The notes beneath the pieces were generated by a model that did not search any database, was not told the DNA's origin, and saw nothing but the letters and a program-made list of their open reading frames with translations. A DNA stretch of 64,000 bases from an uncultured Desulfovibrionaceae bacterium. GTDB taxonomy: Bacteria; Desulfobacterota; Desulfovibrionia; Desulfovibrionales; Desulfovibrionaceae. Made by a program: the position numbers and the translations under genes. Positions 43,829-52,812 of the stretch are shown piece by piece; the stretch's first letter is position 1; every line of letters starts with the position of its first letter. Location of the stretch: contig CALUZB010000019.1 in the NCBI GenBank assembly GCA_944325195.1, positions 1 through 64,000 of the forward strand. The letters run 5' to 3'.

Positions 43829-44671
43829 TTATTCTCCAGCCGCAGCTTGGGGCTGAACCGGGCTTACGTCAATGCTTTTAATCTGTTTGGCGTCGGAGTC
43901 CCTTACCCGGAAAATCCGCCCGGCCAGGTAAAATTCTTCGCCGGGCAACGGCACTTTTCCGGCCAGCATGCACAGGTAGCCGCCGATAGTATCGACCTCG
44001 TCCGATTCGAGTTCAACCCCGAATTCTTCCAACTCCTCCAGCTCTGCCCGTCCTGAAACCCGCAGTGCCCCATCGTTCAGCTCCTCAATGTCAAGAGTTT
44101 TCGGAGCATCGTATTCATCTTCAATATCGCCGATAATCACCTCAATCACATCTTCGATAGTGACCAGACCGGCTGTGCCGCCGTATTCGTCAATTACTAT
44201 TGCCAGATGGATTTGCCGGGTCAGAAATTCCTGCAGCAGTTCTTTCACCTTTTTGGTCTCTGGTACCAGATACGGCTCGCGGACATAATTTTCAATGGGG
44301 CGGGAAACGTCCGGATCGGTTTTAAGCTGGGCCAGCAGGTCTTTGGCGTAGGCCACGCCCACAATGTTGTCGCGGGTTTCTTTAAAAACGGGAATGCGTG
44401 AATGCCCGTGCTGGGTAATCAGGTCCACTACGTCGGATATGGCGGTGGAAGCCTCCGCGCACACAATGTCAGTGCGGGGAATCATGATGTCCTGCACCTG
44501 CAATTCGTCCAGGCGCAAAACCGAAAGCAGCATGCTGCCCTCCTGCGGGTCAAGCTCACCGTCTTCGTTAGCTTCTTTAATCGCCTTTTCCAGTAGTTCT
44601 TCATGGTTTTTGTGAAAAAATCCAACAATACGGCTCCATATGGAACCGGTACTGTCCGAGTTGCCGTCCAA
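43829..44671 (-). CDS. CorC/HlyC-family CBS-pair protein
   Basis: 280 residues without membrane segments. A short helical start is followed by the CBS pair (VQDIMIPRTDIVCAEASTAISDVVDLITQHGHSRIPVFKE ... FLTRQIHLAIVIDEYGGTAGLVTIEDVIEVIIGDIEDEYD) and a C-terminal CorC/HlyC transporter-associated domain (GALRVSGRAELEELEEFGVEL ... EEFYLAGRIFRVRDSD). This is the soluble half of the family, linked in E. coli to Mg/Co efflux. The start is set at TTG 44671 because GGAGG precedes it with suitable spacing; the ATG at 44710 has no such site. No lnt gene, its usual neighbour, is seen here. Confidence 0.85.
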   Translation of the reverse strand: MDGNSDSTGSIWSRIVGFFHKNHEELLEKAIKEANEDGELDPQEGSMLLSVLRLDELQVQDIMIPRTDIVCAEASTAISDVVDLITQHGHSRIPVFKETRDNIVGVAYAKDLLAQLKTDPDVSRPIENYVREPYLVPETKKVKELLQEFLTRQIHLAIVIDEYGGTAGLVTIEDVIEVIIGDIEDEYDAPKTLDIEELNDGALRVSGRAELEELEEFGVELESDEVDTIGGYLCMLAGKVPLPGEEFYLAGRIFRVRDSDAKQIKSIDVSPVQPQAAAGE

Positions 44672-44710
44672 GATGCTCCCTCCGGTTGAAGTTGCTAGAC
44701 AGGGTTTCAA

Positions 44711-45109
44711 CAGCCGGTAGAAATGCGAAAACCCCTTTCATGCCTGTTTTGCGTCGTCCCACCTATTTATGAGATGCGTTGTGCGACAGCTTTGCCCGCC
44801 GGCGTACAGCCAAAGTCCAAGTATGTCTGAAGTCCAGGGCGGGCTCAGACAATATGGAAGACGACGCCGTCACATCTATAATAACGATTAATCTGCACCG
44901 ACACAAGAGGGTTGCCTCTGAAAGTTCAGAAAATCGTCCGATTCGTCAAGGGCTCGCTTTCCGTGCTCTAAACCGGTTGGACTACAGCGGCCGGTTCAGG
45001 TATAAGGGAGGACAGCGGCCGTCTGTGCAGCGGAAGCGAACGCTACCGGCAGTCGCGTCGTTTGTCGGGCAGAGCACGTCGCTTCAGAATATCAACAGGA
45101 AGAGAAACA
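44711..45109. other. Divergent intergenic region between the CorC-like gene and trmFO
   Basis: About 400 bases; no gene is supported and no consensus promoter could be singled out. Confidence 0.4.
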
Positions 45110-46423
45110 ATGGTTCATATCATCGGGGCCGGGCTGGCCGGCTGCGAATGCGCCTATTATCTGGCACAGCAGGGGGTTGAGGTTACTTTGTATGAGATGC
45201 GCCCCGGCAAAACCACTCCGGCCCATACCGGAGCCGGTCTGGCTGAGCTGGTTTGTTCCAACTCCTTTCGGTCGGACGAGCCCGCTACCGGCCCTGGTCT
45301 GTTAAAACGCGAGCTGCTTCAACTGGGCAGTCTGGTCATGCAGGCTGCTCAAGCCACCCGCGTTCCGGCTGGCAAGGCCCTGGCGGTAAACCGTACCCTG
45401 TTTTCCCGGTTTGTTACCGCAAAAATAGAGGCGCAACCGCGCATCAGGTTGGTCAGGGAAGAAATTGTCAGTCTAGAGGACTCTCGTCTGATTGGAGCGG
45501 AGGCGGTGGTGCTGGCTTGCGGCCCGCTGGCTTCGGCAGGACTAAGCCGGGAAATTGCCCGCATTCTGGGTGAGGAGCATTTGTATTTTTACGACGCCAT
45601 TGCCCCGGTGGTGACGGCCGAGTCTGTGAATATGGAGCGGGCTTTCTGGGGCGCCCGCTATCTGCCTGACAGCCCCGATTATCTGAACTGTCCGTTCACT
45701 GAAGAGGAATACCACTGCTTTTGCGCCGCTTTGCTGGCTGGTGAGAAAACTCCGGCCCGCGACTTTGAGAAGGAAATCCATTTTGAGGGCTGTATGCCGG
45801 TGGAAGTCATGGCTGAACGCGGCCCGATGACTCTGGCCTTCGGGCCGTTCAAGCCGGTGGGCTTTACCGACCCGCGTACCGGCAAGCGGCCGTTTGCTGT
45901 TTTACAATTGCGTGCGGAAGATCTGAACAAAACCATGTTCAATTTAGTGGGCTGTCAGACTAAACTTACCTATCCCGAGCAGGCCCGTATATTCCGGCTG
46001 GTTCCCGGTTTGGAAAATGCCGAATTTGTGCGTTTCGGCAGTATGCATCGCAACACCTACGTCAACGCGCCCCGTGCACTTGCCCCCGATCTGTCTCTGC
46101 TGGCCCGCCCCGGTGTGTACATGGCCGGACAGATTACCGGGGTGGAAGGCTATATTGAATCGGCCGCCTGCGGACTGTGGGTAGGGATGCTCCTGGCCGC
46201 CGGCATCAAAGGTGCAACCCTGACTCCGCCCCCGCCGGATACGGCTCTGGGCGGGCTGTTGGCTCACTTGCGCACCCCAGCTAAAAATTTTCAGCCGTCC
46301 AATATCCATTTCGGGCTGCTGCCGGAATTGGGCCGGAAAATGCGCAAGGCAGACCGTAAGCAGGCCTACGCTATGCGGGCCGCCGCCAGTTTCGGCAATT
46401 GGCTGGCCGGATTGGAGAAATAG
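45110..46423 (+). CDS. trmFO: Folate-dependent tRNA m5U54 methyltransferase TrmFO
   Basis: 437 residues. The enzyme methylates U54 of tRNA using methylenetetrahydrofolate and FAD. The FAD-binding start VHIIGAGLAGCECAYYLAQQGVEVTLYEMRP is followed by the family signature ELVCSNSFRSD, then CPFTEEEYHCFCAAL with the catalytic Cys region, EGCMPVEVMAERG, TLAFGPFKPVGFTDPRTG, GQITGVEGYIESAACGL, and NIHFGLLPEL. The length is normal. ATG 45110 follows AGGAAGAG; the longer frame from 45062 has no family support. The tpiA gene follows after 150 bases. Confidence 0.96.
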   Translation: MVHIIGAGLAGCECAYYLAQQGVEVTLYEMRPGKTTPAHTGAGLAELVCSNSFRSDEPATGPGLLKRELLQLGSLVMQAAQATRVPAGKALAVNRTLFSRFVTAKIEAQPRIRLVREEIVSLEDSRLIGAEAVVLACGPLASAGLSREIARILGEEHLYFYDAIAPVVTAESVNMERAFWGARYLPDSPDYLNCPFTEEEYHCFCAALLAGEKTPARDFEKEIHFEGCMPVEVMAERGPMTLAFGPFKPVGFTDPRTGKRPFAVLQLRAEDLNKTMFNLVGCQTKLTYPEQARIFRLVPGLENAEFVRFGSMHRNTYVNAPRALAPDLSLLARPGVYMAGQITGVEGYIESAACGLWVGMLLAAGIKGATLTPPPPDTALGGLLAHLRTPAKNFQPSNIHFGLLPELGRKMRKADRKQAYAMRAAASFGNWLAGLEK

Positions 46424-46573
46424 TTTTTTAGCTTGCCATAATCCGGAAAATATGGTTCTATTCCCCGTTCAGGCTTGTAAAAGTTTGTTTTTCTTCGCCT
46501 GTCCTTGCTCGAACGTTTTGGATATCCGGCCGGCAAACAGTTTTGCCAGGTTATTTATAATTTAGCCTAGAGT

Positions 46574-47332
46574 ATGGATATGAAACAATTGATAGCAGCC
46601 AACTGGAAGATGTATAAAACTGTTGCTGAGGCAAAGTCTGTGGCCTGTGAGCTGACGGATCTGGTTCCGGATTTGCCGGAAAATGCGGAAGTTGCCGTGT
46701 TTCCCCCGTTTACCGCCTTAGCCGCGGTGGCAGAGGCGTTTAAGGGGCGGGCCGGGTTTACCCTTGGGGCTCAGGATGTTTATCCAGCCGGGGAGGGGGC
46801 GTTCACCGGCGAAATATCCCCGCTTATGCTCTTGGATGCCGGGTGCGCCTATGTGCTGTGCGGGCACTCTGAACGCAGGCATGTTTTGGGTGAATCTGAC
46901 GAATTTGTCGGCAAAAAAGTTGCTTTTTCTCTGGAACAGGGGCTGGCAGTAGTACTGTGTGTGGGTGAAACTCTGCCCCAGCGCGAAGCCGGAGACTTGT
47001 CTGGGGTGTTGCGCCGCCAGTTGGAGTCGGGTCTGGCTGGAGTTCCAGCCGGTCTGGAGGCAAACCGCATTGTGATTGCTTATGAACCGGTTTGGGCCAT
47101 TGGAACCGGAAAAGTAGCCGGAGTTGCTGAAATTGAGCAGGCGCATGCCATTATTCGCAGTTATCTGGAAGAATTCTGCCCCGCCATTGGCCGGGATGTG
47201 CGCATTCTTTACGGCGGCAGCGTTAAGGAAAATAATGCCGGGGAAATCAAACGACTGGTTAATGTAAACGGTTTGCTGGTGGGTGGAGCCTCTCTTCAGG
47301 CAGGCTCCTTTGCGCAGATAATTGAAGCTTAA
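46574..47332 (+). CDS. tpiA: Triosephosphate isomerase
   Basis: 252 residues, a TIM barrel interconverting dihydroxyacetone phosphate and glyceraldehyde 3-phosphate. Catalytic positions: Lys in AANWKMYKT, His in LCGHSERRHVLGE, Glu in IAYEPVWAIGTGKVA with the phosphate loop 6 intact, and LYGGSVKENNAGE. The start is ATG 46574, with an alternative two codons later. Followed after 36 bases by secG, a frequent pairing. Confidence 0.97.
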   Translation: MDMKQLIAANWKMYKTVAEAKSVACELTDLVPDLPENAEVAVFPPFTALAAVAEAFKGRAGFTLGAQDVYPAGEGAFTGEISPLMLLDAGCAYVLCGHSERRHVLGESDEFVGKKVAFSLEQGLAVVLCVGETLPQREAGDLSGVLRRQLESGLAGVPAGLEANRIVIAYEPVWAIGTGKVAGVAEIEQAHAIIRSYLEEFCPAIGRDVRILYGGSVKENNAGEIKRLVNVNGLLVGGASLQAGSFAQIIEA

Positions 47333-47368
47333 CGGAATCCGGCGCATGGGCCGGTTCAGGAGTATGCT

Positions 47369-47929
47369 TTGGAAAGTATGGTTCTTGCTCTACACGTTAT
47401 TGTGTGCGTAATTCTGGTTATTCTTGTCCTGCTGCAGGCCGGTAAGGAAGGCATGGGCGTAATTTTCGGCGGCGGCGGCTCTTCTGTTTTCGGAAGTTCC
47501 GGCGCAGGCGGCATTTTGGCCAAACTCACTGCTTTTCTTGCGGTGATGTTCATTGTTACATCAGTCAGTTATACCATGATGACCAAGCCGGCAACTTCTG
47601 CTGACAATAGTGTGATGCAAAGCCTTGAGCTGGAAAAAGCCACGCCGCCCGGGCCGTTGGCTCCCAGTGGGCCTGCTGCGCCGGTTGCTCCGGGCGGTCC
47701 TGTGGCACCGGAAGCTCCGGTGGTTAATGCTCCTGAAGCGCCTGTGGCGCCTGTTCCCGAGGCGCCTAAGCCGCCGGTTGTAACAGAGGAGGCAGATAAA
47801 GCAGGGCAGGGAGACAAGGCCGATGAGCCTGACAAACCTTCTGATACTGCAGGTAACGCCGCGGCTGGGGCGGGCGAGGGCGCAGCCGGGAATTCTGATG
47901 CCGGGCCGGGTAGTAATCAGGTTGATTAA
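47369..47929 (+). CDS. secG: Preprotein translocase subunit SecG with long Pro/Ala tail
   Basis: 186 residues. Residues 1-75 are ordinary SecG: two membrane helices (VLALHVIVCVILVILVLLQ and AFLAVMFIVTSVSYTMMT) around the loop GKEGMGVIFGGGGSSVFGSSGAGGIL. The remaining 110 residues are low complexity, first Pro/Ala/Val repeats (APxAPV-like), then Glu/Asp/Lys and Gly/Ala. Such tails are known in some proteobacterial SecG proteins, though this one is long. The start is TTG 47369, with AGGAG upstream, giving the usual MES/MET-VLxxHV opening. A hairpin terminator follows. Confidence 0.93.
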   Translation: MESMVLALHVIVCVILVILVLLQAGKEGMGVIFGGGGSSVFGSSGAGGILAKLTAFLAVMFIVTSVSYTMMTKPATSADNSVMQSLELEKATPPGPLAPSGPAAPVAPGGPVAPEAPVVNAPEAPVAPVPEAPKPPVVTEEADKAGQGDKADEPDKPSDTAGNAAAGAGEGAAGNSDAGPGSNQVD

Positions 47930-48909
47930 CCGCGGCCAGGCATAGTCCTGTATAGTTTCGGTTTAATTGTGGCTATGTATAAAGCGCGGGCGGTTTGTCC
48001 GCGCTTTTATATGCAGGTCTTTCTCCTTTTTGTCGGAGCCTTTTTCAGACAAACATCATTGAAGCCTGTGATTATAAAATATTCAGGCGCGCGAGCCGTT
48101 TCTGTCTATTCTCCACGGTCCCTTGTTGTTAAACGTTAATTTCAAGTGTAAGGCTCTGAAGTTAAATGCACTTGTAATGTTGTGGGCTGTTATCTTTGCA
48201 ACTCCCACTCCTATACGTTGGGATATCCATTGCCAGACAGGCTGTTCTGCCAGGTCTGGAAGTAAGAGATCCCTTCCCTTATTTCGTTAACAGTTTTAGG
48301 CCCGCACCAGATTCAAACTGTGTAATTCAATACTGCGGTTGTAATGAACAGCAAGCAAGACGTTTCAGGTTGAATTTTCCAAAAATAAGCCTTGCGATAA
48401 CCTCATCCGATGTAATCCGGAATAATTTTCCTGTGAATGGCTGTGAGGGACTGTGATTAGTTAGACATGACCTCGCTGTCCAGACAAAGCAGCTCTGCTG
48501 CTGGTTGCGGTTTGCGTAGTCTTTGCAAGGTGCTCAATTGCCCGCAAATTACTATTGAGAGCGGATCTGTTTTTTTCTGGCCTGATGGAAGCAACGGCGC
48601 TTTGAGCGCAAAGCAATTTGTTTCCCCTCTGTGCCCGTTACTTTGCGTTTAGAACAGTTAGAAATGCTTTAGCTGTTTGGGCATGGGGTATTTATTGCAT
48701 AGGCTTTGGCTTTAATAATGAAGAAGACCGATTGAGGTTTATGCAAAAATGTATTCCGTTGGGGGGGGTGAGTGTCGGCCACACTGTCTGGTTTTATTCC
48801 TTCCCTGTAGTTTGCCTGCTTTTATAGGGATTAGTTTTTCTCCTACTCACTCCAGCTCAAGCCCAATCTGCAATACTGTTATCGTAAAGACCCGACCTTC
48901 TTCTGTTGT
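47930..48909. other. Long intergenic region
   Basis: Nearly 1 kb without a gene after the secG terminator. Short frames (48196-48946) show no start sites or family features. Confidence 0.45.
47983..48009 (+). terminator. Rho-independent terminator after secG
   Basis: A 7-bp stem AGCGCGG / CCGCGCT followed by TTTTAT, 54 bases after the stop. Confidence 0.8.
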
Positions 48910-48925
48910 TGGCACGAATTATGCT
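48910..48925 (+). promoter_or_regulatory. Sigma-54 promoter match before the orphan gene
   Basis: TGGCACGAATTATGCT against the consensus TGGCACG-N4-TTGC(A/T): all fixed positions match except one T to A. The GG and GC dinucleotides stand at the required spacing. Predicted start near 48936, about 33 bases before the ATG. Sigma-54 promoters need an enhancer-binding activator; none is encoded in the window. Confidence 0.65.
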
Positions 48926-48968
48926 TGTATCCGCTTGAGAGACTAAAATTTCCGATAAGGCGGTAGTT

Positions 48969-49598
48969 ATGAGTATTAGTTCGATTGTTGGTAATAAGGG
49001 ATATTCAGCGCTTCTTGATAATAGTAATAACGAGCAGAACTTGCTGGATAAACTGGCTGAGGAGAAGGCTAAAAGCAAAACCGGGTCAAATGAGAGCATT
49101 GTGTCGCCTGGTCGCAAACAGTTGCGGGCCTATACAAGTACCGGCGATGCTTTGGCCTCTTTGAAGGAAAATGGAATTCCCATTACCCGTGAGAGTGTGG
49201 CAACAGAGATAGAGCGTAGGGAATTACAGTTTCAACTGTTGGTTTCCAGCTCATTAAAGGCGTTGGGCATTGATGAGGATATCGAATTTAAAATCACTTT
49301 GGATGACAATGGAAAGATTATTGTAAACTCATCTCATGAAGATAAAGACAAGGTTCAGAATTTCTTTGATAGTACCCCGGAACTTGCGGAAAAGTTTAAA
49401 AATCTTGAGTCACTTAAGAACCTGAGCAAAAGTATGGAAAGGACCCCCGTAAGCATGACCAGCTTGCGCAAGAGCATTCAACTGGAAAATATGGATTCCT
49501 TTTTCAGAGGGATGGAGCAGGCGAGCTACAGCAGTTTAATTCTTTCATACTCTAAGAGCTCAATTCTCTCACTTGCTGGAATTGACATGAGCGTATAG
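48969..49598 (+). CDS. Orphan protein of unknown function, probable sigma-54-regulated
   Basis: 209 residues, not recognised with confidence. It begins MSISSIVGNKGYSALLDNSN, a polar, Ser/Asn-rich start without a signal peptide. It has a central stretch (TRESVATEIERRELQFQLLVSS then LGIDEDIEFKITLDDNGKIIVNSSHEDKDKVQNFF) that looks like a folded beta/alpha unit, a Lys/Glu/Leu-rich helix, and a Ser-rich end (SSLILSYSKSSILSLAG). The base composition is more A/T-rich than the neighbouring genes. The polar disordered start, lack of Sec signal and sigma-54 promoter are typical of flagellar or type III export substrates and accessory proteins; that is an inference. It stands alone between two gaps of about 1 kb. 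Confidence 0.75.
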   Translation: MSISSIVGNKGYSALLDNSNNEQNLLDKLAEEKAKSKTGSNESIVSPGRKQLRAYTSTGDALASLKENGIPITRESVATEIERRELQFQLLVSSSLKALGIDEDIEFKITLDDNGKIIVNSSHEDKDKVQNFFDSTPELAEKFKNLESLKNLSKSMERTPVSMTSLRKSIQLENMDSFFRGMEQASYSSLILSYSKSSILSLAGIDMSV

Positions 49599-50583
49599 TT
49601 CGCATTCCGTTTGCGGGCCGTTATATCGAATTCAAAACTGACCCCGCAGATTTCCGGAGAGATGATGTGGTCTGTTGACCGTTGAAAACTTTGTGGAGCA
49701 GTGCCGGTCCGTATGAATAAGTTGAGACAGAAATGGCATCAGTCTCGGCAGATTGTTTGAAGTGGAAATATCCTTGCAGATTATGGGATTGAAAACAAGA
49801 GGGACTATTTAACTGTTTGAAACGGCTGCAACTTGCTCTTGGTTTTTCTTCTGTTTAAGACAGTGGGAAGGAAGACTGTTTGCACTTGCTTGCGGTTTAA
49901 CGATTTAAGTATGAGGCTTGTTACATCCGTATCATATTCATATTTGGTGTCTATCTGTCTGGAAAGTGAGGCGTATAAAGTTTAAGCTGTAGTGTGTGTT
50001 CCCGAGGCTTGCTCAGTGCAGTCATTGGAATATCCGGGATATAGAGGGCTGAGGGTTTGAATTAGACTGGACTGTAAAGTACTGCAGCCATAGTTTTCGG
50101 TGGTCAATTACTCGGCTGTAAATGTCTTTACTCAAGATTGAGCTCAATCTTACACATAAAGTCGCGCTGTGGCGCTACGCAACTTGAGGGGCCTTTGTTT
50201 TGTGCAGCAGGCCTGAATGTATGGTCAGTTTGTCCGCCGTACCGGAGCCCCGTGCGGTGAAATATCCTGTGTTCCTGTCCGGAAGGGGCGGCAATATCCC
50301 CGGAAAACCGAGCATTCTGACCTAGCCGTCTTGCTGTGTCTGTCAGGGAGTGCAGTAACGCTTTCCATAGTATTGTTTCAGGCGTGGTCGGGAGCGTGGC
50401 CGGCTGGGCTTGTATGGCATATTGTTATTGTCTGTTGCGGTTGCCCGCTTAGTCTCACGTCTGTTTGTCATCATTGTCGATTATTTATCGTTGCCTCCTC
50501 CAGTTATCCCCTTGTGTTGCATCGCTATTACTGAGAAACTGCCCCCCTACTCCCTTGCCGTTACCCATATCATGCAACCGCGG
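49599..50583. other. Long intergenic region
   Basis: About 985 bases with no supported gene. Frames at 50217-50733 lack signals and partly overlap the radical SAM gene in antisense. Confidence 0.45.
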
Positions 50584-51906
50584 TCAGGTGCTGGTCAGAT
50601 TTGCCGAAACCGGGGTTCCGTCAGTCCCCAGATATGGGTTGAAATAGCCGAATCCCACCCAGGGGCAGGCACGTTTCACTCGTTTGCGGAAGTTGTTCAG
50701 ACCCATATTTGGTCCGAATTCCAGGCCTTGTAATAGAGTTAAATACATTTCCGGGTCAATGTTCAGATTGCGCAGTTGAATGAAATCCACTTTAAGGCGG
50801 GAGAGATTTTCTATCAGAGCGGCAACTTCCAACTCGCAGTCGGACACACCCGGGAAGTAAAGCAGATTCAGGGATACAAACACGCCGTTTTGCTTGGCGA
50901 TGGCAATGCTTTCCAGCACATGCTCAAAACTGTAGCCTTGAGGCCGGTAGTAACGATTGTAAACTTCCGGACGCAGGCTGTTCAGGCTTACCCGCATGGA
51001 GGAAAGGCCGGCCCGGGCCAGTCGTTCCATCACTTCAGGGCGGGAAGCGTTGCTGTTCAGATTTACAGTGCCGGGAGTAAGGCCCGCGGCTTTTTCCTGT
51101 TCGCGGAACAGGGTGATTGCCTGGATGATTGTTTCCGCTTCGGTAAGCGGCTCGCCTTCACAACCTTGCCCGAAAGAGTAAACCGGGGTACGTCGTTCCC
51201 GCTGGCCGTGCTGTAACATTACTTCTGCGATTTCCTCCGGACTTGGGGTAAAGGTCAGACGGCATTGCGGGGTGGTTTGAATGGGCGAGTCGGGATCTTG
51301 GGCGGATATACAGCCGATACAGCGGGCATTGCACACCCTGGAAACAGGCAGAGGTGCTTCGTAACGTCCCAGGGCCAGGTTACGGGCGGCCGGGCAGGCG
51401 TAGGTAAGAGCGCATTTTCCCATGAGGTGCTGCATCAATCGGTTTTGGGAATATTGCTTCATCAGGGTGCGGGCTTCCCGCCGGATTACCGTCGGGGGAA
51501 TATTGCAGAATACCTGACGGTTGTCCTGGTCAACCCGGCGGGCGCATACATAAAAACGGCCGTTGGCAAAACCCACCGCGCCATAAGCGAACAGGGGCAG
51601 CACCGGGGCATCGGAATCAGTGATGTAAGCGGCGTTTCCGCTCAGTGTGTGAGCCGGAGAAACAAAAGCGGACACAGCGGTTTCTTCCGACACTACCAGT
51701 TCGCCGCTTTCCTCATCAAGCCCTACTGCTCTACGCCCCGGCAGGAGGAACAGCTCGCTTTCCTTGGGCAGGGGCATTAATTCGTCTGGCCGGGGCAGGC
51801 TGAAGCTGTTGCCTTGCCTGCATACCATTAAAAGACTAGGGTGTTCAAAAATATTGCCGTTATCGTCCGCCATAAGCATCAGCGGTTTAATTGTTGGTGC
51901 TGCCAT
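50584..51906 (-). CDS. Orphan radical SAM protein
   Basis: 440 residues. A non-SAM N-terminal part (about 1-185) with cysteines (KCALTYACP near 165) precedes the 4Fe-4S motif CNARCIGC (CxxxCxxC, near 192). After it come FGQGCEGEPLTE (GGEP-like, SAM-binding), TVNLNSNASRPEVMERLARAG and SMRVSLNSLRPEVYNRYYRP, as in the AdoMet radical barrel. The short C-terminal end shows no SPASM cysteines. The reaction is unknown. The long N-terminal domain and lack of peptide-precursor or cofactor genes nearby argue against a simple RiPP enzyme. It is divergent from a small membrane protein. Confidence 0.82.
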   Translation of the reverse strand: MAAPTIKPLMLMADDNGNIFEHPSLLMVCRQGNSFSLPRPDELMPLPKESELFLLPGRRAVGLDEESGELVVSEETAVSAFVSPAHTLSGNAAYITDSDAPVLPLFAYGAVGFANGRFYVCARRVDQDNRQVFCNIPPTVIRREARTLMKQYSQNRLMQHLMGKCALTYACPAARNLALGRYEAPLPVSRVCNARCIGCISAQDPDSPIQTTPQCRLTFTPSPEEIAEVMLQHGQRERRTPVYSFGQGCEGEPLTEAETIIQAITLFREQEKAAGLTPGTVNLNSNASRPEVMERLARAGLSSMRVSLNSLRPEVYNRYYRPQGYSFEHVLESIAIAKQNGVFVSLNLLYFPGVSDCELEVAALIENLSRLKVDFIQLRNLNIDPEMYLTLLQGLEFGPNMGLNNFRKRVKRACPWVGFGYFNPYLGTDGTPVSANLTST

Positions 51907-52054
51907 AAATTAAATCTTACGAATTTGGGTTGAAGGGTATTTGCGCCTGTGCTATTGCTTGCCATTGGTCCTTGTATCAATTTAAATGCCGGAGGGCGAG
52001 CGTGTCTTACCGGAGAAGATAAATCAATTTTCCTTTTTACTAAAGAGGATTTTC

Positions 52055-52462
52055 ATGTTTGACCAAATAACTCTCTTCATGATTTTTATGATGCTGTGTT
52101 TTGCGGGCATGGCGGCCATGTTCTATTTTATTTTGCGCGGGCTTGACGAATTGACCCGCGAGTTGCGGGGTGAGCGCACACAATTAATCGGAATTATGCA
52201 GTCCATTGAATCCAGTGTGGAGTTGCTGGTGAAAGCCGCCCAACTTTCCCTGAAGCATCAGGCCGGACGTGCGACCGCCGCGGCGGGCTCAGAAGCCGTT
52301 CAGACCAAACCGTTAAGTTATGCGGCAAATATTGAAGAGCAACCGCAAAAGGCGGCTGAGCTTAAAATTGACGATGGGCTCAATCATTTGAGCATGAACG
52401 GGGCGGTTGCCGTAAACTCCCGGCATAACGATCAGTTTCTTGAGCTTGGTAAAATCCGATAA
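52055..52462 (+). CDS. Small single-span membrane protein
   Basis: 135 residues, unrecognised. One membrane helix (MFDQITLFMIFMMLCFAGMA then AMFYFIL, residues about 5-28) is followed by a charged helix (RGLDELTRELRGERTQLIGIMQSIESSVELL) with heptad-like spacing and a polar, probably disordered tail. GAGG lies before ATG 52055; the longer frame from 51986 is unsupported. It could form a membrane-anchored coiled coil, but no function can be assigned. Confidence 0.6.
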   Translation: MFDQITLFMIFMMLCFAGMAAMFYFILRGLDELTRELRGERTQLIGIMQSIESSVELLVKAAQLSLKHQAGRATAAAGSEAVQTKPLSYAANIEEQPQKAAELKIDDGLNHLSMNGAVAVNSRHNDQFLELGKIR

Positions 52463-52812
52463 AATCAGTCGGCCGCAAGGCATGTTCAGCGAGGTAACCC
52501 GGACTGGTGTGCAAAGCACGATTCCAGGCGCTTATAAGAGCGGAGTGTTTATAAGCGGGTTATTCAGTAGTATGATTTAGCGGCTGCGGCAAACAGAGCT
52601 GTCTGATACCGTTGGTATGAAGTTTTGCACCTTTCCTGGTTGCAGACAGACGATAAACAAATCCTGTATAGTTAATGTCGGAAAAGCCCTGTCATGCTCA
52701 GGCAGAGGAGCGGAGTTGGAGTGCCGTACAGCGGAAAAGAGAAAATGGTGGACGAGCAAATGCTTGCTTGAGTCGCGATTGCTTAGGATAATGTAATGGA
52801 TCTGGAGGTCTT
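52463..52812. other. Intergenic region before ald
   Basis: 350 bases; nothing beyond the ald ribosome binding site (GGAGG) at the right end is seen. Confidence 0.4.
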
